This document shows positions 8,178 through 17,342 of a stretch of DNA of 64,000 nt, piece after piece. The number at the start of each line of letters is the position of its first letter. Position 1 is the first letter of the stretch. A program made the position numbers and the translations under genes. Origin of the DNA: JAVVHE01 sp038238915 (GTDB taxonomy: Bacteria; Pseudomonadota; Alphaproteobacteria; Sphingomonadales; Sphingomonadaceae); assembly GCA_038238915.1 (NCBI GenBank), contig JBBSFH010000009.1, positions 65,084-129,083 on the forward strand. The letters are read 5' to 3'. The notes beneath the pieces were generated by a model. It was given only the letters and a program-made list of their open reading frames with translations. It was not told the DNA's origin and searched no databases.

Positions 8178-8572
8178 ATATTCACGAATATCTGGCCGAA
8201 CTGGAGGATATTCCCGGCACGCGAATTTTCACCGCCGCGCGTGCGCGCAAGGGATATCACCTGAACCAGATGTGCATGAGCCTGATGAAGGAAGAAAACC
8301 GGGTACGCTTCCGCGCCGGCGAGCGCGCGTATCTGGATGAATGGCCGATGAGCGAGGCGCAGAAGGAGGCGGTTATTGCGCGGGATTACAACAGGGCGCT
8401 CGATGAGGGTGGCAACGTGTATTTCCTCGCCAAGCTGTTCTTCACCGACGGCAAGAGCTTTCTGCAGGGCGTGGGCACGATGACGGGGATGAGCCCGGAG
8501 GATTACCAGGCGATGATGATCGCGGGCGGGCGCTCGCCCGATGGCGTGCGATCAAAGCGGGAGCAGAAGTAA
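8174..8572 (+). CDS. ligA: Protocatechuate 4,5-dioxygenase, alpha subunit
   Basis: LigA is the small alpha subunit that, with LigB, forms the extradiol dioxygenase opening protocatechuate between C4 and C5. The 132-residue protein carries the family pattern EDIPGTRIFTAARARKGY, NQMCMSLMK, and DEGGNVYFLAKLFFTDGKSF. The start is taken as the TTG at 8174, overlapping the ligJ stop as TTGA, because AAGGAG stands eight bases upstream and no ATG lies between. The predicted N-terminus (MNIHEYLAEL) is slightly shorter than in Sphingobium LigA. It overlaps ligB by one base (TAATG). Confidence 0.95.
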   Translation: MNIHEYLAELEDIPGTRIFTAARARKGYHLNQMCMSLMKEENRVRFRAGERAYLDEWPMSEAQKEAVIARDYNRALDEGGNVYFLAKLFFTDGKSFLQGVGTMTGMSPEDYQAMMIAGGRSPDGVRSKREQK

Positions 8573-9414
8573 TGGCGCGGATTACGGCTGGCGTCGGCAC
8601 GAGCCATGTGCCAGCACTTGGCGCGACGATGGACCATGGCAAGACCGGCGAGCCGTACTGGGTGCCCGCGTTCGCCGGGTATGACTGGACGCGCGTGTGG
8701 GAGGCGCAGGAAAAGCCCGATGTGATCGTGCTGGTGTACAATGATCACGCGTCTGCGTTCGACATGAACATCATCCCGACCTTCGCGATCGGCTGTGCAG
8801 ACGAATATGGGATAGCAGACGAAGGTTTCGGGCCGCGTCCGGTGCCGCGGGTTCAGGGCGATGCCGATCTGGCGTGGCATATCGCGCAGAGCTGCATTCT
8901 CGACGAGTTCGATATGACCATCATCAACAAGATGGAGGTCGATCATGGGCTGACGGTGCCGCTGAGCCTGATGTTCGGGCAGCCTGCGGCGTGGCCGGTG
9001 AAGGTGGTGCCGCTCGCGGTGAATGTGGTCACCTATCCGCCGCCTACGGGCAACCGCTGCTATGCGCTGGGCGAGGCCGTGCGCCGTGCGGTGGAGAGTT
9101 ACCCACAAGATCTGAACGTGCAGGTGTGGGGCACGGGGGGGCTCAGCCACCAGTTGCAGGGGCCGCGCGCGGGGTTGATCAACAAGGTGTTCGATACGCG
9201 CTTTCTGGATGATCTGAGCGCCGATCCGCAGCGGCTGCGGCATATTCCGCACATCGAATATCTGCGCGAAACAGGGAGCGAAGGGATCGAGATGGTGATG
9301 TGGCTGATCATGCGCGGCGCGCTGGGGCCGAAGGTGCGCGAACTGCATCGGCATTATCATGTGCCCGCGAGCAATACCGCGGTGGGCCATATCGTGCTCG
9401 AGCCGGTCGCATGA
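8572..9414 (+). CDS. ligB: Protocatechuate 4,5-dioxygenase, beta (catalytic) subunit
   Basis: LigB binds the non-haem Fe(II) and converts protocatechuate to 4-carboxy-2-hydroxymuconate-6-semialdehyde. The 280-residue sequence has the iron ligands expected of the family: His12 in GVGTSHVPALG, His59 in YNDHASAFD and Glu240 in GSEGIEMVMW. The acid/base His193 is in GGLSHQLQG. These positions run two behind those of the structurally known Sphingobium enzyme. It sits between ligA (1 nt overlap) and ligC (ATGA overlap). The close gallate dioxygenase family is the main alternative, but a separate alpha subunit favours LigAB. Confidence 0.96.
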   Translation: MARITAGVGTSHVPALGATMDHGKTGEPYWVPAFAGYDWTRVWEAQEKPDVIVLVYNDHASAFDMNIIPTFAIGCADEYGIADEGFGPRPVPRVQGDADLAWHIAQSCILDEFDMTIINKMEVDHGLTVPLSLMFGQPAAWPVKVVPLAVNVVTYPPPTGNRCYALGEAVRRAVESYPQDLNVQVWGTGGLSHQLQGPRAGLINKVFDTRFLDDLSADPQRLRHIPHIEYLRETGSEGIEMVMWLIMRGALGPKVRELHRHYHVPASNTAVGHIVLEPVA

Positions 9415-10352
9415 GAATCGCGCTGGCGGGCGCGGGGGCATTCGGGGAGAAGCATCTGGACGGGTTGCGGCTGATCGATGGGGTGGAGATCGTCTCGATC
9501 ATCAGCCGGACGAGGGAGCAGGCGGCCGAGGTCGCGGCGAAATACGGCGCGCGGCATCATTCGACCGAGCTGGCGGATGCGCTGGCACGCGATGACGTGG
9601 ACGCGGTGATCCTGTGCACGCCCACCCGGATGCACGCCGCGCAAGCGATCCAGTGCATGGAGGCGGGCAAGCATGTGCAGGTGGAAATCCCGCTGGCCGA
9701 CTCGCTGGCGGATGCGGAAGCCGTGCTGGTGAAGCAACAGGCGACGGGGCTGATGTGCATGGTCGGCCATACGCGGCGGTTCAATCCGAGCCATCAGTAT
9801 GTGCACAAGCGCATCGCCGCTGGGGAGTTTGCGGTGCAGCAGATGGACGTGCAGACCTATTTCTTCCGGCGCAGGAACATGAACGCAAAGGGGCAACCGC
9901 GTTCGTGGACCGATCATCTGCTGTGGCACCATGCAGCGCATACGGTTGATCTGTTCGCGTGGCAGGCGGGGCCGATCGTGAAGGCGAATGCGATCGAGGG
10001 GCCGATTCATCCCGAGTTGGGGATCGCGATGGATATGTCTATCCAGTTGAAAGCGGAAAGCGGGGCGATCTGCACCTTGTCGCTCAGCTTCAACAACGAT
10101 GGGCCGCTCGGCACGGTCTTCCGCTATATTGGCGATAGTGCGACCTACATCGCGCGCTACGATAATCTGGTGACGGGCAACGAGGCGCCGATCGACCTCG
10201 CGGGGGTCGCGGTTTCATCCAACGGCATCGAGTTGCAGGACCGCGAGTTCGTGAGCGCGATCCGGGAGGGGCGCGAGCCTAACGCGAGCGTGCGCCAGGT
10301 GCTGCCGTGCTACCGCGTGCTCGATGCGCTCGAGAGGAAGCTCGCGGTATGA
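9411..10352 (+). CDS. ligC: 4-carboxy-2-hydroxymuconate-6-semialdehyde dehydrogenase
   Basis: LigC oxidises the hemiacetal of the ring-cleavage product to 2-pyrone-4,6-dicarboxylate using NADP+. The 313-residue protein belongs to the Gfo/Idh/MocA oxidoreductases. It has an N-terminal Rossmann turn (ALAGAGAFGEKHLDGL), the VILCTPTRMHAAQAIQ strand, the conserved EIPLADSLADAEA in place of the usual EKP, and GHTRRFNPSHQYVH. Its size agrees with known LigC (about 315). Start and stop both overlap the neighbours by ATGA, so ligB, ligC and pobA should be translated in concert. Confidence 0.95.
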   Translation: MRIALAGAGAFGEKHLDGLRLIDGVEIVSIISRTREQAAEVAAKYGARHHSTELADALARDDVDAVILCTPTRMHAAQAIQCMEAGKHVQVEIPLADSLADAEAVLVKQQATGLMCMVGHTRRFNPSHQYVHKRIAAGEFAVQQMDVQTYFFRRRNMNAKGQPRSWTDHLLWHHAAHTVDLFAWQAGPIVKANAIEGPIHPELGIAMDMSIQLKAESGAICTLSLSFNNDGPLGTVFRYIGDSATYIARYDNLVTGNEAPIDLAGVAVSSNGIELQDREFVSAIREGREPNASVRQVLPCYRVLDALERKLAV

Positions 10353-11509
10353 AAACGCAGGTCGGCATCGTGGGGGCGGGGCCGGCTGGGCTGATGCTGG
10401 GGCATCTGCTGCGGCAGGCGGGGATCGACGCGGTGTGCGTGGAGCGATCCGCCCAAGCCTATGTAGAGGCGCGCATCCGCGCAGGCGTGCTGGAGCGTAC
10501 CACCACCGATCTGCTGCGGCGGCTGGGATTGAACGCACGGCTGGACCGCGAGGGGCTGCCGCACGAGGGGTTCACGCTGGCGGTCGATGGGCGGCTGACG
10601 CAGGTGAACGCGCTCGATCTGACCGGGCACCGGGTGACCGTCTATGGCCAGACCGAGATCACCCGCGACCTGATCGCCGCCGCGCCCGAGCGCGGGCTGG
10701 AGATCGTGTGGGACACCGGCGGCGTGGAGCTGCACGACGTGGATAGCGACGCCCCGTTCATGACGTGGGGCGAGGACGGGCGGCTGAACTGCGAGTTCAT
10801 CGCGGGGTGTGACGGGTTCCACGGGCCATCGCGTGCGGCGATTCCTGATTCGATACGGCGGACGTTCGAGCGCGTGTATCCGTTCGGCTGGCTGGGGATT
10901 CTCGCCGACGTGCCGCCGTGCTGGCACGAGATCGTCTATGCCAGCCACGAACGCGGCTTCGCGCTCGCCTCGATGCGCTCGCCGACGCGCAGCCGCTATT
11001 ACATCCAGGTGCCGGTGGACGAGCCGATCGCCGACTGGCCCGACGACCGGCTGTGGGAGGAGCTTGGGCTGCGGCTCGGCCCCGATCTGGCCAGGCAGAT
11101 CGTGACCGGGCCGGCGATCGAGAAATCCATCGCGCCGCTGCGATCGTTCGTGTGCGAGCCGATGTCCTACAAGCGGCTGTTCCTCGCGGGCGATTCGGCG
11201 CACATCGTGCCGCCGACGGGGGCCAAGGGGCTCAATCTGGCGTCTTCCGATGTGACCTATCTTTCCGATGCGCTGATCGGCTGGTACGCGCGCGGGGACG
11301 CGGCGGGGCTGGAAGACTATTCCCGGCGCGCGCTGGCGCGCGTGTGGAAGGCCGAACGCTTCAGCTGGCAACTGACCAAGCTGATGCATCGCTTCCCCGA
11401 GGACGGGCCGTTCGAGCAGCGGATGCAATCGGCCGAACTTGCGTATATCGCAGGCAGCCGGGCCGCGCAGACGACGCTCGCGGAAAATTACGTGGGATTG
11501 CCGCTATGA
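10349..11509 (+). CDS. pobA: 4-hydroxybenzoate 3-monooxygenase
   Basis: PobA is the FAD enzyme that hydroxylates 4-hydroxybenzoate to protocatechuate with NAD(P)H and O2, feeding LigAB. The 386-residue protein has the FAD-binding GIVGAGPAGLMLGHLL, the VEARIRAGVLE segment of the family, the second FAD motif FLAGDSAHIVPPTGAKGLNL, and SRYYIQVPVDEPIADWPDDR from the substrate domain. Length (about 390) matches well-studied PobA. It overlaps ligC upstream and the aldo/keto reductase downstream by ATGA. No araC-type pobR lies beside it, so control probably rests with the LysR protein of the run. Confidence 0.94.
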   Translation: MKTQVGIVGAGPAGLMLGHLLRQAGIDAVCVERSAQAYVEARIRAGVLERTTTDLLRRLGLNARLDREGLPHEGFTLAVDGRLTQVNALDLTGHRVTVYGQTEITRDLIAAAPERGLEIVWDTGGVELHDVDSDAPFMTWGEDGRLNCEFIAGCDGFHGPSRAAIPDSIRRTFERVYPFGWLGILADVPPCWHEIVYASHERGFALASMRSPTRSRYYIQVPVDEPIADWPDDRLWEELGLRLGPDLARQIVTGPAIEKSIAPLRSFVCEPMSYKRLFLAGDSAHIVPPTGAKGLNLASSDVTYLSDALIGWYARGDAAGLEDYSRRALARVWKAERFSWQLTKLMHRFPEDGPFEQRMQSAELAYIAGSRAAQTTLAENYVGLPL

Positions 11510-12504
11510 GTTCGATGCACGCCAAACCGCTGCTGTGCGGGCGACCGATCGCTCCGATCGGGCTGGGCTGCATGTCGCTATCCTGGGCCTACCGCACGCC
11601 GCCGAGCGTGGAAGACGGGACCGCGCTGCTGAACCGCGCGGTCGATCTGGGCTATGAGTATCTCGATACAGCGCGGATTTACGGCGAGGGGCGCAACGAA
11701 GAACTGATCGGCGCGGCGCTGAAGGGGCGGAGGAAGGAATATTTCGTCGCGTCCAAGACGGGCATTGTCGTCGATGGCGACAAGCGGCGGATCGATTGTC
11801 GACCCGAGACGATAAGAAACGCGATCGAAGAGAGTCTGGCGCTGCTCCAGACCGATTTCATCGATCTTTATTATCTTCACCGGCGTGATTTCGATACGCC
11901 GATCGAGGAATCGGTCGGCGCGCTGGCGGATGCGGTGAAGGCTGGAACGATCGGCGGCATCGGTCTCTCCGAAATGTCCGCCGAGACGCTGCGTGCGGCG
12001 GCGGCGGTGCATCCGATCGCGGCGATGCAGAGCGAATATTCGCCTTGGTCAAGGAACGTCGAGATCGGTGTGCTGGACGCGTGCCGCGAGCTTGGCACAG
12101 CCTTCGTCGCGTTTTCGCCCACGGGTCGCGGAGCGCTCACGGGCGCGGTCGATCCGGCGACGCTGCCGCAAGGCGATCTCAGGCGCGACATGCCGCGCTT
12201 CGTCGGCGACAATTGGGCGAAGAACCAGGTGTTGATCGCCGGGTTCGCCGCGCTGGCGCAGGCGGAAGGCGTGACGCCCGCGCAACTTTCGCTCGGTTGG
12301 GTGCTGTCGCGTGGGGACCATGTATTCGCGATCCCGGTCACGTCCCGAATCAAGCATCTGGAGGAAAACATCGCGCGGGTTGACTGGCGTCCGGGCGCGG
12401 AGACGATCGCGCGCATCGACGCTCTGCCGCGCCCCAATGCGATTCAGGGCGGGCGCTATACTGCGGGCGCTCAGAAGGCGATCGATACCGAGGAATTCGG
12501 TTGA
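11506..12504 (+). CDS. Aldo/keto reductase
   Basis: A 332-residue NAD(P)H-dependent aldo/keto reductase. The catalytic tetrad is visible: Asp and Tyr in YLDTARIYGEGRNEE, Lys in VASKTG and His in YYLHRRDFD. A C-terminal cofactor-binding segment follows (FAIPVTSRIKHLEENIARV). It is embedded between pobA and fdsG with 4 nt overlaps on both sides, so it is part of the same transcript, yet no step of 4-hydroxybenzoate breakdown calls for it. It may reduce an aromatic aldehyde or a reactive ring-cleavage semialdehyde; the substrate is not deducible. Confidence 0.88.
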   Translation: MSSMHAKPLLCGRPIAPIGLGCMSLSWAYRTPPSVEDGTALLNRAVDLGYEYLDTARIYGEGRNEELIGAALKGRRKEYFVASKTGIVVDGDKRRIDCRPETIRNAIEESLALLQTDFIDLYYLHRRDFDTPIEESVGALADAVKAGTIGGIGLSEMSAETLRAAAAVHPIAAMQSEYSPWSRNVEIGVLDACRELGTAFVAFSPTGRGALTGAVDPATLPQGDLRRDMPRFVGDNWAKNQVLIAGFAALAQAEGVTPAQLSLGWVLSRGDHVFAIPVTSRIKHLEENIARVDWRPGAETIARIDALPRPNAIQGGRYTAGAQKAIDTEEFG

Positions 12505-12971
12505 ACGTAACGATTGCACCTGCCGCGCTGGTCGCGCGCGTTGCACGCGGCTTTGCATCGCGTCAGGACAGTCTGTTGCCGTTGCTCCACGCGTTGCAGG
12601 AGGAACTCGGGCATATCGACGACGCCCTCGTCCCGCCCATCGCGCTTGCACTCAATTTGAGCCGCGCGGACGTCCACGGCGTGCTCACCTTCTATCATGA
12701 TTTTCGGCGGCGTCCGGCGGGCAGGCATATCGTCAAACTGTGCCGCGCGGAGGCGTGCCAGGCACGCGGGAGCGCCGCGATCGAGGCCGGAGCGGTGCAG
12801 CGGCTGGGCGTGGGGATGGGTTCGACGCGGGCGGACGGGCAAGTGACGCTGGAACCGGTCTATTGCCTGGGGCTGTGTGCGATCGGGCCGAACGCGCTGG
12901 TCGATGGCGTGCCGGTCGCGCGGATCGACGGCGCGGCGCTGGAGCGCATCGCCGCGCAGGTGGGCGCATGA
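12501..12971 (+). CDS. fdsG: NAD-dependent formate dehydrogenase, gamma subunit
   Basis: FdsG is the NuoE-like [2Fe-2S] subunit that passes electrons within the soluble FdsABG formate dehydrogenase. The 156-residue protein shows the four cluster cysteines in the family spacing: CRAEAC and, later, CLGLCAIGPNA. An N-terminal helical domain precedes them (SLLPLLHALQEELGHID). It starts at a TTG overlapping the aldo/keto reductase stop as TTGA, and its stop overlaps the fdsB ATG. The following fdsB and fdsA settle the identity against a Nuo subunit. Confidence 0.93.
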   Translation: MNVTIAPAALVARVARGFASRQDSLLPLLHALQEELGHIDDALVPPIALALNLSRADVHGVLTFYHDFRRRPAGRHIVKLCRAEACQARGSAAIEAGAVQRLGVGMGSTRADGQVTLEPVYCLGLCAIGPNALVDGVPVARIDGAALERIAAQVGA

Positions 12972-14479
12972 CGCGGGTGTTCGTCAGCCGGGACATGGCC
13001 TCGGTCGCGCTCGGCGCCGACCCGGTAGCGGATGCCTTTGCGCGCGCTGGGTGCGAGGTGGTGCGCACGGGCAGCCGGGGACTGTTCCGCATCGAGCCGC
13101 TGGTGGAGGTCGAGACGCCTGCGGGCCGCATCGGCTTCGGGCCGGTGGGGCCGGAGGATGTGGCTGCGGTGCACGACGGCACGCATCCGGCCAAACTGGG
13201 CGACATCGCGGCGCTGCCCTTCTTCGCCGCGCAACAGCGGTTCACATTCGCGCGCGTGGGCGTGATCGATCCGCTCAGCCTCGCCGATTACGAAGCGCAC
13301 GGCGGCTGGGCGGGGTTGACCGCTGCGCGCGCGCTCGCGCCCGGCGAGGTGGTGGCGCGCGTCAAGGCGAGCGGTCTGCGCGGTCGCGGCGGGGCGGGGT
13401 TTCCGACCGGTATCAAGTGGCAGACCGTGCTCGATGCATCCGGACCGGACAAATACATCGTCTGCAACGCCGACGAGGGCGATAGCGGCACGTTCGCCGA
13501 TCGGATGCTGATGGAGGGCGATCCCTATTGCCTGATCGAGGGCATGGCGATCGCGGGGCACGCAACCGGCGCTTCGCATGGCTATGTGTATATCCGTTCC
13601 GAATACCCCTTCGCGGTGCGCACGATGCGCGAGGCGATTGCGCGGGCGACGGCGATCGTCGCGCCGTTCAGCCTTGAGGTGCGCGTTGGCGCGGGCGTCT
13701 ATATCTGCGGCGAGGAGACCGCGCTGCTCGATTCGATCGAGGGCAAACGCGGGCAGGTGCGTGCCAAACCGCCGTTGCCCGCGCATGTCGGGCTGTTCGG
13801 CAGGCCGACCGTGATCAACAATGTGCTCAGCCTCGCCGCCGTCCCCTTCATCATGACGGAGGGCGCGCAGGCCTATGCGGACGTGGGCTTCGGCCGCTCG
13901 CGCGGGACGATGCCGGTGCAGCTTGCAGGCAATATCCTGAACGGCGGGCTGTTCGAGGTGGGCTTCGGCATCACGCTAGGCGAACTGGTGAACGACATCG
14001 GCGGCGGTACCGAGAGCGGGCGGCCGGTGCGTGCGGTGCAGGTCGGCGGGCCGCTCGGCGCGTATTTCCCTCCCCGCATGTTCCATCTGCCGTTCGATTA
14101 CGAGGCGTTCACCGCTGCCGGAGGGTTGATCGGCCACGCGGGGGTGACGGTGTTCGACGATACGGTCGATATGGCGCGCATGGCGAGCTTCGCGATGGAA
14201 TTCTGCGCGGTCGAAAGCTGCGGCAAGTGTACGCCGTGCCGCATCGGCTCGACGCGCGGTGTGGAGCTGATGGACCGTCTGATCCGTGCGCGGGGTGAGG
14301 GCGATAGTGTGGCCACCCTCCGCGAGACCGCGCTTTTGCGCGATCTTTGTGATACGATGAAGTTCGGCTCGCTGTGCGCGCTGGGGGGGTTCACGCCCTA
14401 TCCGGTGCTGAGCGCGCTAGAACATTTCCCCGAGGATTTCGGCCTCGCGGCCGGGCCCCTCGCGCAGGCGGCGGAGTGA
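12968..14479 (+). CDS. fdsB: NAD-dependent formate dehydrogenase, beta subunit
   Basis: FdsB is the diaphorase subunit that binds FMN and NAD and carries one [4Fe-4S] cluster, like NuoF. The 503-residue product has a thioredoxin-like N-terminal part and the NADH-binding glycine-rich GLRGRGGAGFPTGIKW. NADEGDSGTFADRMLMEGDP and GAGVYICGEETALLDSIEGK follow, and the cluster motif ESCGKCTPCRIGS lies at about residues 416-430 with a fourth Cys in KFGSLCALGG. It starts at the ATG overlapping the fdsG stop; the longer open frame upstream is fdsG read out of frame. Five bases separate its stop from the fdsA ATG. Confidence 0.95.
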   Translation: MTRVFVSRDMASVALGADPVADAFARAGCEVVRTGSRGLFRIEPLVEVETPAGRIGFGPVGPEDVAAVHDGTHPAKLGDIAALPFFAAQQRFTFARVGVIDPLSLADYEAHGGWAGLTAARALAPGEVVARVKASGLRGRGGAGFPTGIKWQTVLDASGPDKYIVCNADEGDSGTFADRMLMEGDPYCLIEGMAIAGHATGASHGYVYIRSEYPFAVRTMREAIARATAIVAPFSLEVRVGAGVYICGEETALLDSIEGKRGQVRAKPPLPAHVGLFGRPTVINNVLSLAAVPFIMTEGAQAYADVGFGRSRGTMPVQLAGNILNGGLFEVGFGITLGELVNDIGGGTESGRPVRAVQVGGPLGAYFPPRMFHLPFDYEAFTAAGGLIGHAGVTVFDDTVDMARMASFAMEFCAVESCGKCTPCRIGSTRGVELMDRLIRARGEGDSVATLRETALLRDLCDTMKFGSLCALGGFTPYPVLSALEHFPEDFGLAAGPLAQAAE

Positions 14480-14484
14480 GCGCG

Positions 14485-17334
14485 ATGGCATGGAGCGGCG
14501 AGAGCGATCTGGGCACGAGACCCTCGGCCGATGCCGAGATAGTAACGCTCACAATCGATGGCCGCGAGACCCGCGTGCCGCGCGGCACATCGATCATCCG
14601 CGCCGCCGCCTTGATGGGCAACAACATCCCTAAGCTGTGCGCGACCGATAGCCTAGACGCGTTCGGCTCGTGCCGCCTGTGCCTGGTCGAGGTGGAGGGC
14701 CGCGCGGGTTATCCCGCCTCGTGCACCACGCCGGTGGCGGCGGGGATGATCGTGCGCACGCAGACGCCCAGGCTCAAGCAGCTCCGCAGGGGTGTGATAG
14801 AGCTGTATATCTCCGATCACCCGCTCGATTGCCTCACTTGTGCTGCGAACGGCGATTGCGAACTCGAGGACATGGCGGGCGCGGTGGGCCTGCGCGATGT
14901 GCGCTATGGCCGCGAGGGCCAGAACCATTACCACGCCGCCGAAAAGGACACTTCCAACCCCTATTTCACCTTCGATCCCGGCAAATGCATCGTCTGCTCG
15001 CGCTGCGTGCGCGCATGCGACGAGGTGCAGGGCACGTTTGCGCTGACGATCGCGGGCATGGGCTTCGGCTCGTCGGTTACCGCAAGCCAGGGGGAAGGCT
15101 TCCTCGGTTCGGAATGCGTGTCGTGCGGCGCGTGCGTGCAGGCGTGTCCCACCGCCGCGCTGATCGAGAACAAGGTGATCGAGGTGGGCACGCCGGACCG
15201 CGCGGTCATCACCACCTGCGCCTATTGCGGCGTCGGTTGCACCTTCCGGGCGGAAATGCGCGGCGAGGAGTTGGTCCGCATGGTGCCGTGGAAAGACGGC
15301 AAGGCCAATCGGGGCCACTCTTGTGTCAAGGGCCGCTTTGCCTGGGGCTACGCCAACCACCGCGAGCGCGTGCTGAACCCGATGATCCGGGCGTCGGTGG
15401 ACGAACCGTGGCGCGAGGTCTCGTGGGAGGAGGCTGTCGCCCACACCGCGTCCGAGTTCCGGCGGATCGAGGAGAAGTATGGCCGCCACGCGGTGGGCGG
15501 CATCACATCGAGCCGCTGCACCAACGAGGAGACCTTCCTCGTCCAGAAGCTGATCCGCCAGGGCTTCCAGAACAACAATGTCGATACCTGCGCGCGCGTC
15601 TGCCATTCGCCCACCGGCTATGGGCTGAAGGCTACCTTCGGCACGTCAGCGGGCACGCAGGACTTCGATAGCGTGATGGCCGCCGACGTGATGATGGTGA
15701 TCGGTGCCAACCCGACCGACGGCCACCCCGTCTTTGCCAGCCGCATGAAGCGGCGGCTGCGCGAGGGGGCGAAACTGATCGTGATCGATCCGCGCCGGAT
15801 CGATATGGTCAAGACCCCGCATATCGAGGCCGCGCATCATCTGCCGCTCCGGCCCGGCACCAATGTCGCGGTGCTGACCGCGATGGCGCATGTGATTGTC
15901 ACCGAAGGGCTTTCCGACGAAGCGTTCGTCCGCGAACGCTGCGACTGGGACGAGTTTCAGGATTGGGCGGCGTTCGTCGCCGACCCGAAACGCTCGCCCG
16001 AGGCGACCGAGATGCTGACGCAGGTGCCCGCCGCCGATCTGCGCGCAGCCGCGCGGCTTTACGCGACCGGCGGCAACGGCGCGATCTACTACGGACTTGG
16101 CGTCACCGAACACAGTCAGGGCTCGTCCACCGTGATGGCGATCGCCAACCTGGCGATGGCGACGGGCAATATCGGCCGCGAGGGCGTGGGCGTGAACCCG
16201 CTCAGGGGCCAGAACAACGTCCAGGGAGCGTGCGACATGGGCAGCTTCCCGCACGAATACTCAGGTTACCGCCATGTATCCGACGCCGCCACCCGCGCGC
16301 TGTTCGAGGATGCGTGGGGCGTTGCGCTCGATCCTGAGCCGGGCCTGCGCATCCCTAACATGCTCGATGCCGCGACCGACGGCGTGTTCAAGGCGCTCTT
16401 CATCCAGGGGGAGGACATCCTCCAGTCTGATCCCAATACGCAGCATGTCGCCGCTGGTCTGGCCGCGATGGAGTGCGTGGTGGTGCAGGATCTGTTCCTG
16501 AACGAAACCGCAAACTACGCGCATGTCTTCCTGCCCGGCTCCACCTTCCTGGAAAAGGACGGTACCTTCACCAATGCCGAACGTCGCATCCAGCGCGTGC
16601 GCAAGGTGATGTCCCCCTTGAACGGCTATGGTGACTGGGAGGTAGTGCAGCTCGTCGCCAACGCGCTCGCGCTGAACTGGACGTATACACACCCGTCTGA
16701 GATCTTGGACGAGATCGCGCGCCTAACCCCCACCTTCGCTCGCGTGAGCTACGCCGCGCTCGACGAGACGGGCTCGATGCAATGGCCCGCGACCGACGCC
16801 GCCCCCACCGGTACACCGACGATGCACATCGACGCCTTCGTGCGAGGGCGCGGCAAGTTCGTGGTGACAGATTACGTCCCCACGGACGAAAAGACCGGGC
16901 CGCGCTTCCCGCTGCTGCTCACCACTGGGCGTATCCTCAGCCACTATAACGTCGGCGCGCAGACGCGGCGCACTCAGAATGTCGCGTGGCACCATGAAGA
17001 CCTGCTCGAAATTCACCCGCAGGATGCCGAAAGCCGGGGTCTGCGCGATGGGGACTGGGTGAACCTCAAGAGCCGCGCGGGCGAAACCACGCTGCGCGCG
17101 CAGGTGACCGAGCGTGTTGCGCCGGGGGTGGTCTACACCACCTTCCACCACCCGGTGACGCAGGCGAATGTGATCACGACCGACTATTCGGATTGGGCCA
17201 CCAACTGCCCCGAATACAAGGTCACCGCCGTCCAGGTTTCGCCATCGAACGGGCCGAGCGACTGGCAGCAGCGCTACGAGGCACAGGCCGGGCGTTCGCG
17301 GCGCGTTGTGGGCCATCTGGAAGCCGCCGGGTAG
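14485..17334 (+). CDS. fdsA: NAD-dependent formate dehydrogenase, alpha (molybdenum) subunit
   Basis: FdsA oxidises formate to CO2 at a bis-MGD molybdenum centre. The 949-residue protein opens with a plant-type [2Fe-2S] domain (around residues 50-80, GSCRLCLVEVEG), then CLTCAANGDCELEDM, two [4Fe-4S] sites (CIVCSRCVRACDE and CVSCGACVQACP) and the molybdopterin domain from CAYCGVGC at about residue 245. Cys373 in TCARVCHSPTGYGL is the expected Mo ligand, so this is a cysteine rather than selenocysteine enzyme. The ATG at 14485 has GGAG eight bases upstream; a GTG at 14476 overlapping the fdsB stop is the alternative. Confidence 0.96.
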   Translation: MAWSGESDLGTRPSADAEIVTLTIDGRETRVPRGTSIIRAAALMGNNIPKLCATDSLDAFGSCRLCLVEVEGRAGYPASCTTPVAAGMIVRTQTPRLKQLRRGVIELYISDHPLDCLTCAANGDCELEDMAGAVGLRDVRYGREGQNHYHAAEKDTSNPYFTFDPGKCIVCSRCVRACDEVQGTFALTIAGMGFGSSVTASQGEGFLGSECVSCGACVQACPTAALIENKVIEVGTPDRAVITTCAYCGVGCTFRAEMRGEELVRMVPWKDGKANRGHSCVKGRFAWGYANHRERVLNPMIRASVDEPWREVSWEEAVAHTASEFRRIEEKYGRHAVGGITSSRCTNEETFLVQKLIRQGFQNNNVDTCARVCHSPTGYGLKATFGTSAGTQDFDSVMAADVMMVIGANPTDGHPVFASRMKRRLREGAKLIVIDPRRIDMVKTPHIEAAHHLPLRPGTNVAVLTAMAHVIVTEGLSDEAFVRERCDWDEFQDWAAFVADPKRSPEATEMLTQVPAADLRAAARLYATGGNGAIYYGLGVTEHSQGSSTVMAIANLAMATGNIGREGVGVNPLRGQNNVQGACDMGSFPHEYSGYRHVSDAATRALFEDAWGVALDPEPGLRIPNMLDAATDGVFKALFIQGEDILQSDPNTQHVAAGLAAMECVVVQDLFLNETANYAHVFLPGSTFLEKDGTFTNAERRIQRVRKVMSPLNGYGDWEVVQLVANALALNWTYTHPSEILDEIARLTPTFARVSYAALDETGSMQWPATDAAPTGTPTMHIDAFVRGRGKFVVTDYVPTDEKTGPRFPLLLTTGRILSHYNVGAQTRRTQNVAWHHEDLLEIHPQDAESRGLRDGDWVNLKSRAGETTLRAQVTERVAPGVVYTTFHHPVTQANVITTDYSDWATNCPEYKVTAVQVSPSNGPSDWQQRYEAQAGRSRRVVGHLEAAG

Positions 17335-17342
17335 CACCGCCG

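Noticed and set aside
12740..12967. N-terminal extension of fdsB into fdsG
   Set aside because: The extra codons are fdsG read in another frame; the ATG at 12968 overlapping the fdsG stop gives the normal FdsB length.
15217..15610. Possible selenocysteine TGA in fdsA
   Set aside because: The Mo-ligand codon at 15601 is TGC (Cys), the frame has no internal TGA, and no selA/selB/SECIS feature is present.
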